A DNA stretch of 20,623 bases from JALOOE01 sp964423545 (lineage in GTDB: Bacteria > Chloroflexota > Anaerolineae > CG2-30-64-16), in contig CAYRFV010000079.1 in assembly GCA_964423545.1 (NCBI GenBank), positions 1 to 20,623 of the forward strand, read 5' to 3'. Position 1 is the stretch's first letter. The number at the start of each line of letters is the position of its first letter. Under the pieces are notes generated by a model, which was not told where the DNA came from, did not search any database, and was given only the letters and a program-made list of their open reading frames with translations. The translations under genes were made by a program, and so were the position numbers. Positions 1-7,533 of the stretch are shown here, piece after piece.

Positions 1-1
1 C

Positions 2-553
2 GAGCCGATGGTTACGTACGGCACCAATCCCGGCATGGGCGCGCCGATCACCGGCCGCATCCCCGATCCGGCGGCCGTGGTCGACGTGAATCAGCGTCGC
101 GCGCTGGAGAAGGCGCTCGCCTACATGGCGCTGCAGCCGGGCCGGCCGCTGCTGGGCCATCCTGTCGATGTGGTCTTCATCGGCAGCTGCACCAATGGCC
201 GCATCTCCGATCTGCGCGCGGCCGCAGGCATCCTGCGCGGGCGCAAGGTGAATCCGCGCGTGCGCACGCTGGTCGTGCCCGGCTCGCAGCAGGTCAAGGC
301 CGAAGCCGAGGCCGAGGGCTTGCACACCGTGTTCCGTGAGGCCGGCGCCGAGTGGCGCGAGCCGGGGTGCAGCATGTGCATCGCCATGAACGGCGATCAG
401 CTCATGCCCGGCCAGTATGCCGTGAGCACCAGCAACCGCAACTTCGAGGGGCGGCAGGGGCCGGGCGGCCGGACGTTTCTGGCCAGCCCGCTCACGGCCG
501 CAGCGAGCGCGATCGCCGGCGCGATTGCCGATCCGAGAACGATGGCGGCGTGA
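2..553 (+). CDS. leuC: 3-isopropylmalate dehydratase large subunit, C-terminal part
   Basis: Aconitase-family large subunit that, with LeuD, isomerises 2-isopropylmalate to 3-isopropylmalate in leucine synthesis. In organisms with CimA it also isomerises citramalate. Only the last ~183 codons are present; the frame is open to the left edge, so the ATG at 8 is internal. Visible landmarks are VTYGTNPGMG near the start, VFIGSCTNGR (first cluster cysteine), PGCSMC (the other two [4Fe-4S] cysteines) and STSNRNFEGRQG, all in the order and spacing of the E. coli-type enzyme. The protein ends normally a few residues after the last helix, at TGA 551-553. leuD follows after an unusually long 214-bp gap that holds repeats. 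Identity is secure. Confidence 0.97.
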   Translation, partial: EPMVTYGTNPGMGAPITGRIPDPAAVVDVNQRRALEKALAYMALQPGRPLLGHPVDVVFIGSCTNGRISDLRAAAGILRGRKVNPRVRTLVVPGSQQVKAEAEAEGLHTVFREAGAEWREPGCSMCIAMNGDQLMPGQYAVSTSNRNFEGRQGPGGRTFLASPLTAAASAIAGAIADPRTMAA

Positions 554-558
554 TGCGG

Positions 559-750
559 GCTGAGTGACAAGTGATGCGTGTATGCCAGGCATCAGCAGTT
601 AGTGGTCTGTCAGCCGTGATTTGACAGGGTGGTAGTGACGACTTCAGTCGTTTTCGTGCCGGACCAGCGGCTAAAGCCGCTACTACGAACTCATCACTTG
701 ATCATTGACAGACTACTAGCGCACTTCACACGTCTCACGACTCACGGACA
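559..750. repeat. Inverted heptamer arrays flanking the leuC-leuD gap
   Basis: The left side (559-579) reads as three 7-bp units, gctgagt, gacaagt and gatgcgt. The right side (723-750) reads as four units in the opposite sense, each starting with ac: acttcac, acgtctc, acgactc, acggaca. The unit gctgagt recurs exactly at 3276-3282 in the cimA-leuB gap. The units are degenerate, so this is a pattern call rather than an exact tandem repeat. A short palindrome (atgcc-a-ggcat, 582-592) lies beside the left array. Confidence 0.5.
600..718. repeat. Nested palindromic intergenic element
   Basis: The ends form a 13-bp inverted repeat with one mismatch (tagtggtctgtca at 600-612, tgacagactacta at 706-718). 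Inside, gtagt (632-636) pairs with actac (682-686). Within that are two compact hairpins: acgact-tc-agtcgt (638-651) and agcggct-aa-agccgct (666-681). No ORF of note is inside. The arrangement resembles a non-coding MITE-like or REP-like repeat lying between leuC and leuD. Whether it is mobile or repeated elsewhere in the genome cannot be judged from one copy. Confidence 0.6.
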
Positions 751-767
751 CCAGGACGGAGCAGACC

Positions 768-1376
768 ATGGAACCATTCACCACCCTCACCGGGCGCGTG
801 GTTGCGCTGCCCATCGACAACATCGACACCGACCAAATCATCCCGGCGCGTTTCCTGAAGGCGACCGATAAGGCCGGGATGGGCGACAATCTTTTCGCCG
901 ACTGGCGCTATGACCGGGACGGCCGGCCCAGGGCCGACTTCATCCTGAACCAGCCCGAGAGCCGCGGCGCGGCGATTCTGCTGGCTGGCGACAACTTCGG
1001 CTGCGGCAGCTCACGCGAGCACGCGCCCTGGGCGCTTACCGGCTACGGTTTTCGTGCCGTGATCAGCACCTCGTTCGCCGATATCTTCCGCAACAACGCA
1101 CTCAAGAACGGCCTGCTGCCGATCATCGTGGATCGTGACACACACTGGCAGCTGCTGAGCCTGGCGGAAGAAGATCGAGCGCTGACGCTCACCATCGACC
1201 TGGCAGCCCAGGCGCTGCGGCTTCCCGATGGCCGGGACGTGCGCTTCCCCATCGACGCCTTCAGCAAGACCTGTCTGCTCCAGGGGGTCGACCAACTGGG
1301 CTATCTGCTCAAGCAGGATCCCGCCATCGCGGCCTTCGAGGCGGCGCATCCGGCGCCGGTGCTGACGAGTGCATAA
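768..1376 (+). CDS. leuD: 3-isopropylmalate dehydratase small subunit
   Basis: Small (swivel-domain) subunit that completes the LeuCD isomerase. It is 202 residues long, against 201 in E. coli. Diagnostic segments are PIDNIDTDQIIPARFL near the N-terminus and GDNFGCGSSREHAPWAL around residues 73-90, which carries the substrate-recognition serine/arginine region. The ATG at 768 is preceded by a purine-rich stretch (ggacggag) at a reasonable distance, and no earlier start extends the homology. It stands between leuC and cimA on the same strand. Because CimA is present, the complex probably serves both leucine and citramalate-derived isoleucine. Confidence 0.97.
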   Translation: MEPFTTLTGRVVALPIDNIDTDQIIPARFLKATDKAGMGDNLFADWRYDRDGRPRADFILNQPESRGAAILLAGDNFGCGSSREHAPWALTGYGFRAVISTSFADIFRNNALKNGLLPIIVDRDTHWQLLSLAEEDRALTLTIDLAAQALRLPDGRDVRFPIDAFSKTCLLQGVDQLGYLLKQDPAIAAFEAAHPAPVLTSA

Positions 1377-1525
1377 GGGCCGCCCTCGCGGGTTTCGCAC
1401 GAGGACGCGAAGATGGCCTCATGCGTGATGCGACTGTGCGAGTCCCGCACGCGGCCCCACCGCTCTTACAACGATCAGAGGGCAATACGCTCCATGTCAA
1501 GATTACCTGCACGAGGGAGACCTAT

Positions 1526-1565
1526 CTGGGCGACGCTGGCCGTAACGAGCGGCTCCGTCGCCCAG
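1526..1565 (+). promoter_or_regulatory. Strong hairpin in the cimA leader
   Basis: In the 271-bp leuD-cimA gap, ctgggcgacg (1526-1535) pairs perfectly with cgtcgcccag (1556-1565), and gccg (1539-1542) pairs with cggc (1550-1553) inside, giving a long near-continuous stem-loop. No U-run follows, so it is not a classic terminator. I find no T-box signature and no convincing leucine- or isoleucine-rich leader peptide. It could be a processing site, a translational control element or a degenerate repeat. I see no gene in the rest of the gap (1377-1647). Confidence 0.5.
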
Positions 1566-1647
1566 GGCATCGGCTGCTCCGCTTGAAGCTTGCCTGCTCA
1601 GCCGCCATGTCCGGCCACCGTTCAGCTTCCAGTATAAGGAGTTTCCG

Positions 1648-3231
1648 ATGACCCAGGTCACCCTTTACGACACCACCCTCCGCGATGGCAGCCAGGCGGA
1701 GGGGATTTCCTTTTCGGTCGAAGACAAGTTGCGCATCGCGCACAAGCTCGATGAGATCGGCATCCACTACATCGAGGGCGGCTGGCCCGGCTCCAATGCC
1801 AAGGACGCTGAGTTTTTCCAGCGCGCCCGCTCGCTGAACCTCAAGCAGGCGCGGCTGACCGCGTTCGGCTCGACGCGCAGGGCGAACACCCCGTGCGAGA
1901 GTGATCCGCAGGTGGGCATGCTGTTGGATGCCGGGACGCCGATCGTAGCTCTTGTCGGCAAGACCTCGGACCTGCACGTGCATCATGTGCTCGAGACGAC
2001 GCTCGACGAGAACCTGGCGATGATCCGTGAGACGGTGAGCTATCTGCGCGGCCACGGTCGCCAGGTCTTTTACGATGCGGAGCACTACTTCGACGGCTAC
2101 CGGGCGAACCCACACTACGCCCTGGCGACGCTGCACGCGGCGTACGCGGCCGGCGCCGACTACATCGTCCTGTGCGACACGAACGGCGGCGCCATGCCCT
2201 GGGAGGTGGGGGCGGCCGTGCGCGCCGCAGGCGAGCGCCTGGAAGCGGCGCGCCGCGAGGAAGGGCTGAGCTGGCCGGTGAGGCTGGGCATCCACACGCA
2301 TGATGACGCCGGGGTCGCCGTCGCCAACGCGCTGGTGGCCGTGCGGACAGGGTGCACGCAAGTGCAGGGCACGATCAACGGCTACGGCGAGCGCGTCGGC
2401 AACTGCAACCTGTGCACCCTGATCCCGAATCTGAAGCTGAAGCTGGGGATCGACTGCCTCAGCGATGAGCAGCTGCGGCGGCTCACCGAGCTGTCGAACT
2501 TCGTCAGTGAGACGGCCAATCTCGCCTCTGATCCGCACCAGCCTTACGTGGGCGCCAGCGCCTTCGCCCACAAAGGTGGTCTCCATGTGGCCGCGATCCT
2601 GAAGGTCGAGGAGAGCTACCAGCACATCGACCCGGCGCGTGTCGGCAACGAGAAGCGGGTGCTGGTGAGCGAGCTCTCCGGCCGGGGCAACCTGGTCTAT
2701 AAGCTCCAGGAGTTCGGCGTCGATGCCAGCAAGGAGGAAGTGCGGCAGGTGTTGGCGCAGGTGAAGGCGCTGGAGAGCCAGGGCTTCTACTTCGAAGGGG
2801 CCGAGGCGTCGGTCGCGCTCATGCTGCACCGACTTCAACCCGGCTACCGCCGGCCGTTCGAACTCGTCGATTTCATGGTGCTCACAGAGCACCGACAGGG
2901 CCGCGGCCTCTTCGCTGAGGCAACCGTCAAGGTGCGCGTGAACGACGTCATCGCACACACCGTCGCCGAGGGGAACGGTCCGGTCAATGCACTGGATCAG
3001 GCGCTGCGCAAGGCGCTGCTGCCGCACTATCCGCAGCTTGCCGGGGTTTCCCTGGACGATTATAAGGTGCGCATCCTGGACAGCGACGCTGCAACGGAAG
3101 CCACCACGCGCGTGATCATCAACAGCCACAACGGCCATCGCTCGTGGAGTACGGTCGGCTGTTCGACGAACATCATCGAATCCTCGTGGCAGGCGCTAAC
3201 GGACAGCATCGAGTACGCGCTCGTGGCATAG
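1648..3231 (+). CDS. cimA: (R)-citramalate synthase
   Basis: Condenses pyruvate with acetyl-CoA to (R)-citramalate, the first step of the threonine-independent route to isoleucine. The 527-residue protein has a DRE-TIM barrel starting with YDTTLRDGSQ (residues 7-16), the metal-binding pair in GIHTHDD (~215), and INGYGERVGNCNL. The C-terminal ~130 residues form the LeuA-type regulatory domain (from about PFELVDF to the end), where isoleucine is expected to bind. The wording DGYRANPHYAL and LCDTNGG fits the citramalate synthase subfamily rather than 2-isopropylmalate or homocitrate synthase. The start is fixed by aaggag a few bases upstream of the ATG. The substrate call is by family; homocitrate synthase is the main alternative, unlikely here between leuD and leuB. 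Confidence 0.93.
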   Translation: MTQVTLYDTTLRDGSQAEGISFSVEDKLRIAHKLDEIGIHYIEGGWPGSNAKDAEFFQRARSLNLKQARLTAFGSTRRANTPCESDPQVGMLLDAGTPIVALVGKTSDLHVHHVLETTLDENLAMIRETVSYLRGHGRQVFYDAEHYFDGYRANPHYALATLHAAYAAGADYIVLCDTNGGAMPWEVGAAVRAAGERLEAARREEGLSWPVRLGIHTHDDAGVAVANALVAVRTGCTQVQGTINGYGERVGNCNLCTLIPNLKLKLGIDCLSDEQLRRLTELSNFVSETANLASDPHQPYVGASAFAHKGGLHVAAILKVEESYQHIDPARVGNEKRVLVSELSGRGNLVYKLQEFGVDASKEEVRQVLAQVKALESQGFYFEGAEASVALMLHRLQPGYRRPFELVDFMVLTEHRQGRGLFAEATVKVRVNDVIAHTVAEGNGPVNALDQALRKALLPHYPQLAGVSLDDYKVRILDSDAATEATTRVIINSHNGHRSWSTVGCSTNIIESSWQALTDSIEYALVA

Positions 3232-3261
3232 GCAAGCAGCTGCTCGGAGCCGGTCTTTGTT

Positions 3262-3348
3262 GTGAGGTGTTGCGTGCTGAGTAACGAATGACGAGCACTC
3301 GGCAGGGCTGAACTCACGCATCACACTTCACGAATCACGCATTACGGT
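3262..3348. repeat. Inverted degenerate heptamer arrays, cimA-leuB gap
   Basis: The left half (3262-3296) splits into 7-bp units such as gtgaggt, gttgcgt and gctgagt. The right half (3314-3348) holds the opposite-sense series tcacgca (3314-3320), tcacact, tcacgaa, then tcacgca again (3335-3341) and ttacggt. The two halves face each other around a ~17-bp centre and can form an imperfect stem. This is the clearest of the heptamer arrays in the window. It reaches the leader of leuB, ending 19 bp before the chosen ATG. Confidence 0.65.
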
Positions 3349-3367
3349 GCGCAGCAAAGGACTTATC

Positions 3368-4462
3368 ATGCAAGCTAGAGTCACCGTTCTTCCTGGCGAC
3401 GGCATCGGTCCGGAGGTCGTGGCCGAGGGCGTCAAAGTCCTAAAGGCAGTGGCCGGCAAATACGGTCACGCGTTCCAGTTCACCGAGTGTCTGGTCGGCG
3501 GCATCGCCATCGATCAGACCGGCACGGCGCTGCCCGATGAGACACTCGCCGCGTGTCGCGCCTCAGATGCGGTGCTGCTCGGCGCGGTCGGTGGGCCGAA
3601 ATGGAGCGATCCGCGCGCGGCCGTGCGCCCCGAACAGGGGTTGCTGGGGCTGCGCGGCGGCCTCGGCCTTTTCGCCAACCTGCGGCCGGTGAAGGTCTAC
3701 CCGGCGCTGATCGACGCGTCGACGCTCAAACCAGAGGTGGTCACCGGCGTCGATCTGATCATCGTGCGCGAGCTGACCGGCGGCCTCTACTTCGGCAAGC
3801 CACAGGGCCGTGTGGATACGCCGCAGGGCCGTGCAGCCGTAGACACGATGTATTACACCGCGACCGAGGTCGAGCGGCTGATGCGCGTGTCCTTCGATCT
3901 GGCGCGCGGCCGGCGCAAGAAGCTGGCGTCTGCCGACAAAGCCAACGTGCTGGCAACCTCCCGGCTCTGGCGCGAGGTGGCGCACGAGGTGGCGAAGGAC
4001 TATCCCGACGTCGCCTACGAGGATGTGCTGGCCGATGCATGCGCGATGTACCTGGTGCGCCGGCCAGCAGACTACGACGTGATCGCCACCGAGAACACCT
4101 TCGGCGACATCCTCTCGGACGAGGCTGCGATGCTCGCCGGCAGCATGGGCATGTTGCCGTCAGCCTCGTTGGGCGATGCGCGCAGCGCCGGCGGCGCCCG
4201 GTTCGGCCTCTACGAGCCGATCCATGGCAGCGCGCCCGACATCGCGGGACAGGGGACCGCCAATCCGCTGGCGACGATCCTGAGCTGCGCCATGCTGTTG
4301 CGCTGGTCCCTCGGCCTGGAGCGCGAGGCGGCTGCACTGGAAGCCGCCGTGGACGCAGTGCTTGAGGCGGGCTATCGCTGCGGCGACATCAAGACTCCCG
4401 GCTGCATCGTGTTGGGCACGGCCGCAATGGGCGATACGGTGGTGAAGCACCTCACCGGCTAG
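3368..4462 (+). CDS. leuB: 3-isopropylmalate dehydrogenase
   Basis: NAD-dependent oxidative decarboxylase of 3-isopropylmalate. In a CimA pathway the same enzyme oxidises erythro-3-methylmalate to 2-oxobutyrate. It has VLPGDGIGPEV at the N-terminus, GAVGGPKW, RELTGGLYFG, DKANVLATSRLW, ENTFGDILSDEAAML and the NAD-binding YEPIHGSAPDIAGQGTANP. The upstream GTG at 3347 is in frame, but the ATG at 3368 is preferred because aaagga stands ~7 bases before it and the protein then opens with the family's typical MQARVTVLPGDG. Length is 364 residues, normal. The usual metal-site wording VDNAAM reads ADACAM here: the Asp is kept, the neighbouring Asn is not. Confidence 0.96.
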   Translation: MQARVTVLPGDGIGPEVVAEGVKVLKAVAGKYGHAFQFTECLVGGIAIDQTGTALPDETLAACRASDAVLLGAVGGPKWSDPRAAVRPEQGLLGLRGGLGLFANLRPVKVYPALIDASTLKPEVVTGVDLIIVRELTGGLYFGKPQGRVDTPQGRAAVDTMYYTATEVERLMRVSFDLARGRRKKLASADKANVLATSRLWREVAHEVAKDYPDVAYEDVLADACAMYLVRRPADYDVIATENTFGDILSDEAAMLAGSMGMLPSASLGDARSAGGARFGLYEPIHGSAPDIAGQGTANPLATILSCAMLLRWSLGLEREAAALEAAVDAVLEAGYRCGDIKTPGCIVLGTAAMGDTVVKHLTG

Positions 4463-4501
4463 TTGTCATCTTTGTGGGATCATCACGGAGGCATCAGTCA
4501 A

Positions 4502-5656
4502 ATGGCCGATCCGAAGACAAACGGAGCAGGAGAACAGGTTGCGGTTCGCGGTCTCGAGGGCATTATCGCGGCCGAGAGCAGCGTATCCTACGTCGACGGC
4601 ATTCATGGCCGGCTTCTATATCAGGGCTATGATATTCATGACCTGGCCGAGCACACTACCTTCGCGGAGGTCGTGTTCCTGCTGTGGCGCGGACGGCTGC
4701 CGACGCAGGCGGAGCGCGACGCGTTCGGCGCGGAGTTAGTCGGAGAGATGCGCCTGCCCAGCCAGGTGCTGGAGATGCTCAAGCTGACCCCGCCGAACAG
4801 CCACCCCATGGCGGTGCTCAGAACGGCAATCAGCATGCTGGCTAACTTCGATCCCGATGCGGAGAATCTTTCGCCGGAAGCGAACTGGCGCAAGGCGAAA
4901 CGGTTGGTGGCTCAGGTGCCGACCATCATCGCCGACTTGCACCGGATCCGCTCCGGTCTGCCGGTGCTGTCGCCCGATCCGGGTTTCGGGCTTTCGGCGA
5001 ACTTTCTGTACATGTTGCGCGGTGCGCCTCCCAGCCAGCTCGAGAGTGAGGCGATGCGCGAGCTGATGGTGCTGCATGCCGATCATGAGCTCAATGCCAG
5101 CACCTTCGCGGCGCGGGTCATCGCCAGCACGCTCAGCGACATGCATTCAGCGCTGAGCGGTGCGATCGCTGCGCTGAAGGGGTCGCTGCACGGCGGCGCC
5201 AACCAGCGCGTGATGGAGATGCTCCTGGACATCCCTGACCCCGAGATGGTGCGGTCCTATATCGCGGGCATGCTAGAGAACAAGAAGCGCATCATGGGCT
5301 TCGGGCATCGCGTCTATCGCACCGAGGATCCCCGCACACCGCATCTGCGCAAGTATTCTGAGTTGTTGTGCAGGGCTCGCAACCAGGAGCATCTCTATGA
5401 GATCTCGCGTCGCATCGAACAGGCGGTGATGGACGCCAAAGGCATTTATCCCAACGTGGACTTTTACTCGGCCACGGTGCAACATGCGATGGGCATCCCG
5501 CCCGAATACTTCACGGCTGTATTCGCCGCGTCTCGCACCGCGGGCTGGATCGCCCATATCATGGAGCAATATGCCGACAACCGGCTGATCCGGCCCACCT
5601 CGAAGTACACAGGTGAGATGGGGCGGCCGTTCGTGCGGATCGATCAACGCGGATGA
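4502..5656 (+). CDS. Citrate synthase (short, archaeal/Gram-positive type)
   Basis: Condenses oxaloacetate with acetyl-CoA to citrate. At 384 residues it belongs to the short type. The catalytic triad is visible: His230 in SLHGGAN, His269 in MGFGHRVY and Asp320 in NVDFYS. LHADHELNAST (191-201) is the conserved substrate-site segment. The ATG at 4502 has acggagg upstream; an in-frame extension back to 4463 has no such support. It lies 39 bp after leuB and before ilvD, an unexpected place for a TCA-cycle enzyme. A 2-methylcitrate synthase activity cannot be excluded from sequence, because this subfamily mixes both. It might instead simply be co-expressed because both pathways draw on acetyl-CoA. 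Confidence 0.92.
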   Translation: MADPKTNGAGEQVAVRGLEGIIAAESSVSYVDGIHGRLLYQGYDIHDLAEHTTFAEVVFLLWRGRLPTQAERDAFGAELVGEMRLPSQVLEMLKLTPPNSHPMAVLRTAISMLANFDPDAENLSPEANWRKAKRLVAQVPTIIADLHRIRSGLPVLSPDPGFGLSANFLYMLRGAPPSQLESEAMRELMVLHADHELNASTFAARVIASTLSDMHSALSGAIAALKGSLHGGANQRVMEMLLDIPDPEMVRSYIAGMLENKKRIMGFGHRVYRTEDPRTPHLRKYSELLCRARNQEHLYEISRRIEQAVMDAKGIYPNVDFYSATVQHAMGIPPEYFTAVFAASRTAGWIAHIMEQYADNRLIRPTSKYTGEMGRPFVRIDQRG

Positions 5657-5681
5657 GAGACGACTGATACACAAACCACCC

Positions 5682-5721
5682 GTGACGAGCAGCGAGTAAG
5701 CGCCCAGCTCACTCGCTGCTC
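5682..5721. repeat. Heptamer-based inverted repeat before ilvD
   Basis: gagcagcgagt (5687-5697) is perfectly complementary to actcgctgctc (5711-5721), an 11-bp stem with a 13-nt loop. The left arm also reads in 7-bp steps (gtgacga, gcagcga, gtaagcg), matching the style of the arrays in the other gaps. There is no T-run after the stem, so a terminator between citrate synthase and ilvD is unlikely on this evidence. Confidence 0.55.
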
Positions 5722-5750
5722 ATCCGGCGGGCTCAAGGAGTGCCAACCCC

Positions 5751-7418
5751 ATGCGTTCAGATATCATCAAGAAGGGCTTCGAGCGCGCGCCGCACCGCTC
5801 GCTGCTGCGGGCGACGGGCGTCATTCAGAGCGAGGACGACTTCAACAAGCCGTTTATCGCCATCGCCAACTCCTACACCGACATCGTGCCGGGCCATGCC
5901 CACCTGAACGGGTTCGGCGAGGTGGTGCGGCGTGCAGTGCGCGCAGCGGGCGGGGTGCCGTTCATGTTTCACACCATCGGCGTGGATGACGGCATCGCGA
6001 TGGGGCACCTCGGCATGAAGTACAGCCTCGCCAGCCGCGAGCTGATTGCAGACTCGGTGGAGACGATGGTCTCGGCGCACCGGTTCGACGGCCTGATCTG
6101 CATCCCCAACTGCGACAAAATCGTGCCGGGCATGCTGATGGCCGCGATGCGGCTGAACGTGCCAACCATCTTCGTCAGCGGCGGACCCATGAAGGCGGGC
6201 GTCACGCCGGCCGGCAAAGTCGTGGACCTGATGTCCGTCTTCGAGGGCGTTGGCGCCTATCGCGCCGGCAAGATCGACGACGCCGTCTTGGCCGAGCTGG
6301 AGCAGTTCGGCTGCCCGACGTGCGGCTCCTGTTCGGGCATGTTCACCGCCAATTCGATGAACTGTCTGTGCGAGGCGCTGGGGATGGCGCTGCCCGGCAA
6401 CGGCACGATCCTGGCGGTCGATCCGCGCCGCGAGGAGTTGGCCGAGCGCGCCGCGCACCAGGCGCTCAAGCTGATCGAGCTCGATCTGAAGCCGCGCGAT
6501 ATCGTCACGCCTGAAGCGATCGACAACGCCTTCGCGCTGGATATGGCGATGGGCGGCTCGACGAACACCGTGCTGCACACCCTGGCGCTGGCGCGCGAGG
6601 CGGGCGTGGATTACCCGATCGCCCGCCTGAATGAAGTTGCCGAGCGCGTGCCGAACATCTGCAAGGTGTCGCCCTCTTCCTCCTATCACATCGAGGATGT
6701 GGAGCGGGCCGGCGGCGTCTCGGCGATCCTGTGGGAGCTCTGCAAGCGGCCGGGTATCCTGCACGGCGACGCGATGACGGTCACCGGCAAGACGCTGCTC
6801 GAAAACGTGCGGGGCGCGGAGAGTCAGGATCTGGCGGTCATCCGGCCGCTGAGCAATCCGTACAGCGAGCGCGGCGGGCTGGCGATCCTGTTCGGCAACC
6901 TGGCGCCGGAAGGCGGCGCGGTCAAGGCGGCGGGCATCCTGCCGGAGATGATGCGCCATCGCGGTCCGGCCGTGGTCTTCGACTCGCACGACGAGGCGAA
7001 CGCCGGCATCCTCAACGGCAAGGTGAAGGCGGGCGACGTGGTGGTGATCCGCTACGAAGGGCCGAAGGGCGGGCCGGGGATGCAGGAGATGCTGGCGCCC
7101 ACCTCGAACATCATGGGAATGGGGCTGGGCTCGTCGGTTGCGCTGATCACCGACGGCCGCTTCAGCGGTGCGACGCGCGGCGCCTGCATCGGCCATGTCT
7201 CGCCGGAGGCGGCCGCGGGCGGCCCCATCGGCCTGATTCGGGACGGCGACATGATCGTGCTGGACATCGCCGCACGGCGGCTGGAGGTCGAGGTCTCGGA
7301 CGAAGAGTTGGCCCGGCGCCGGGCCGGGTGGCAGCCGGTGCAGCGGGAGCTTTCCGGGTGGCTGAAGCGGTACGCCGCGATGGTGACTTCGGGCAGCCAG
7401 GGCGCAGTGTTGGCTTGA
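5751..7418 (+). CDS. ilvD: Dihydroxy-acid dehydratase
   Basis: Dehydrates 2,3-dihydroxy-isovalerate and -methylvalerate to the 2-oxo acids that precede valine, leucine and isoleucine. It is 555 residues long, a normal length, starting at an ATG with a good caaggagt Shine-Dalgarno sequence. Iron-sulphur and active-site landmarks are PNCDK (Cys121) and GCPTCGSCSGMFTANSM (Cys188, 191, 194). VDDGIAMGHLGM, GGSTNTVLH and the C-terminal TSGSQGAVL are also typical. At residues 46-49 it reads VPGH, as in the E. coli type, where the plant/mycobacterial [2Fe-2S] enzymes have PCN; the cluster type is therefore uncertain but more likely the oxygen-labile kind. It is the last gene of the + strand cluster. 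Confidence 0.97.
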   Translation: MRSDIIKKGFERAPHRSLLRATGVIQSEDDFNKPFIAIANSYTDIVPGHAHLNGFGEVVRRAVRAAGGVPFMFHTIGVDDGIAMGHLGMKYSLASRELIADSVETMVSAHRFDGLICIPNCDKIVPGMLMAAMRLNVPTIFVSGGPMKAGVTPAGKVVDLMSVFEGVGAYRAGKIDDAVLAELEQFGCPTCGSCSGMFTANSMNCLCEALGMALPGNGTILAVDPRREELAERAAHQALKLIELDLKPRDIVTPEAIDNAFALDMAMGGSTNTVLHTLALAREAGVDYPIARLNEVAERVPNICKVSPSSSYHIEDVERAGGVSAILWELCKRPGILHGDAMTVTGKTLLENVRGAESQDLAVIRPLSNPYSERGGLAILFGNLAPEGGAVKAAGILPEMMRHRGPAVVFDSHDEANAGILNGKVKAGDVVVIRYEGPKGGPGMQEMLAPTSNIMGMGLGSSVALITDGRFSGATRGACIGHVSPEAAAGGPIGLIRDGDMIVLDIAARRLEVEVSDEELARRRAGWQPVQRELSGWLKRYAAMVTSGSQGAVLA

Positions 7419-7431
7419 GAGATAGAGAGGC

Positions 7432-7481
7432 GGAGTTAGGGGTGCGGCCGGGGCGCGGCGGCCGAAGTTGGGCCTGACTCC
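7432..7481 (+). terminator. Hairpin after ilvD, possible operon end
   Basis: ggagttagg (7432-7440) pairs with cctgactcc (7473-7481), allowing one G-U. Inside it cggccg (7445-7450) pairs with cggccg (7459-7464). It begins 14 bp after the ilvD stop. There is no U-run, so it could stop polymerase only weakly or act as a 3'-end protecting structure. Confidence 0.4.
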
Positions 7482-7497
7482 GGGCGGAATTCGCGAT

Positions 7498-7526
7498 TTG
7501 ACAGCCTGTTTCGCCTATGTTACAGT
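7498..7526 (+). promoter_or_regulatory. Sigma70-type promoter of the candidate small RNA
   Basis: TTGACA at 7498-7503, a 17-bp spacer, then TACAGT at 7521-7526. The expected start is near 7534. It lies in the non-coding stretch after ilvD and points at a structured region ending in intrinsic terminators. Confidence 0.6.
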
Positions 7527-7533
7527 CGAGTTC

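Noticed and set aside
1377..1647. T-box leader or leucine attenuator before cimA
   Set aside because: No T-box core sequence, no run of Leu/Ile codons in a short leader ORF, and no U-tract after the main hairpin.
1522..3138. Long minus-strand ORF (538 codons) opposite cimA
   Set aside because: It mirrors the cimA reading frame in GC-rich DNA; the translation is rich in Arg/His/Gln with no family motifs, while cimA on the other strand is unmistakable.
3262..3348. Heptamer array as a CRISPR-like array
   Set aside because: Units are 7 bp, degenerate and contiguous with no spacers; no cas genes are in the window.
5757..7196. 479-codon minus-strand ORF opposite ilvD
   Set aside because: Antisense shadow of a full-length, motif-complete ilvD.
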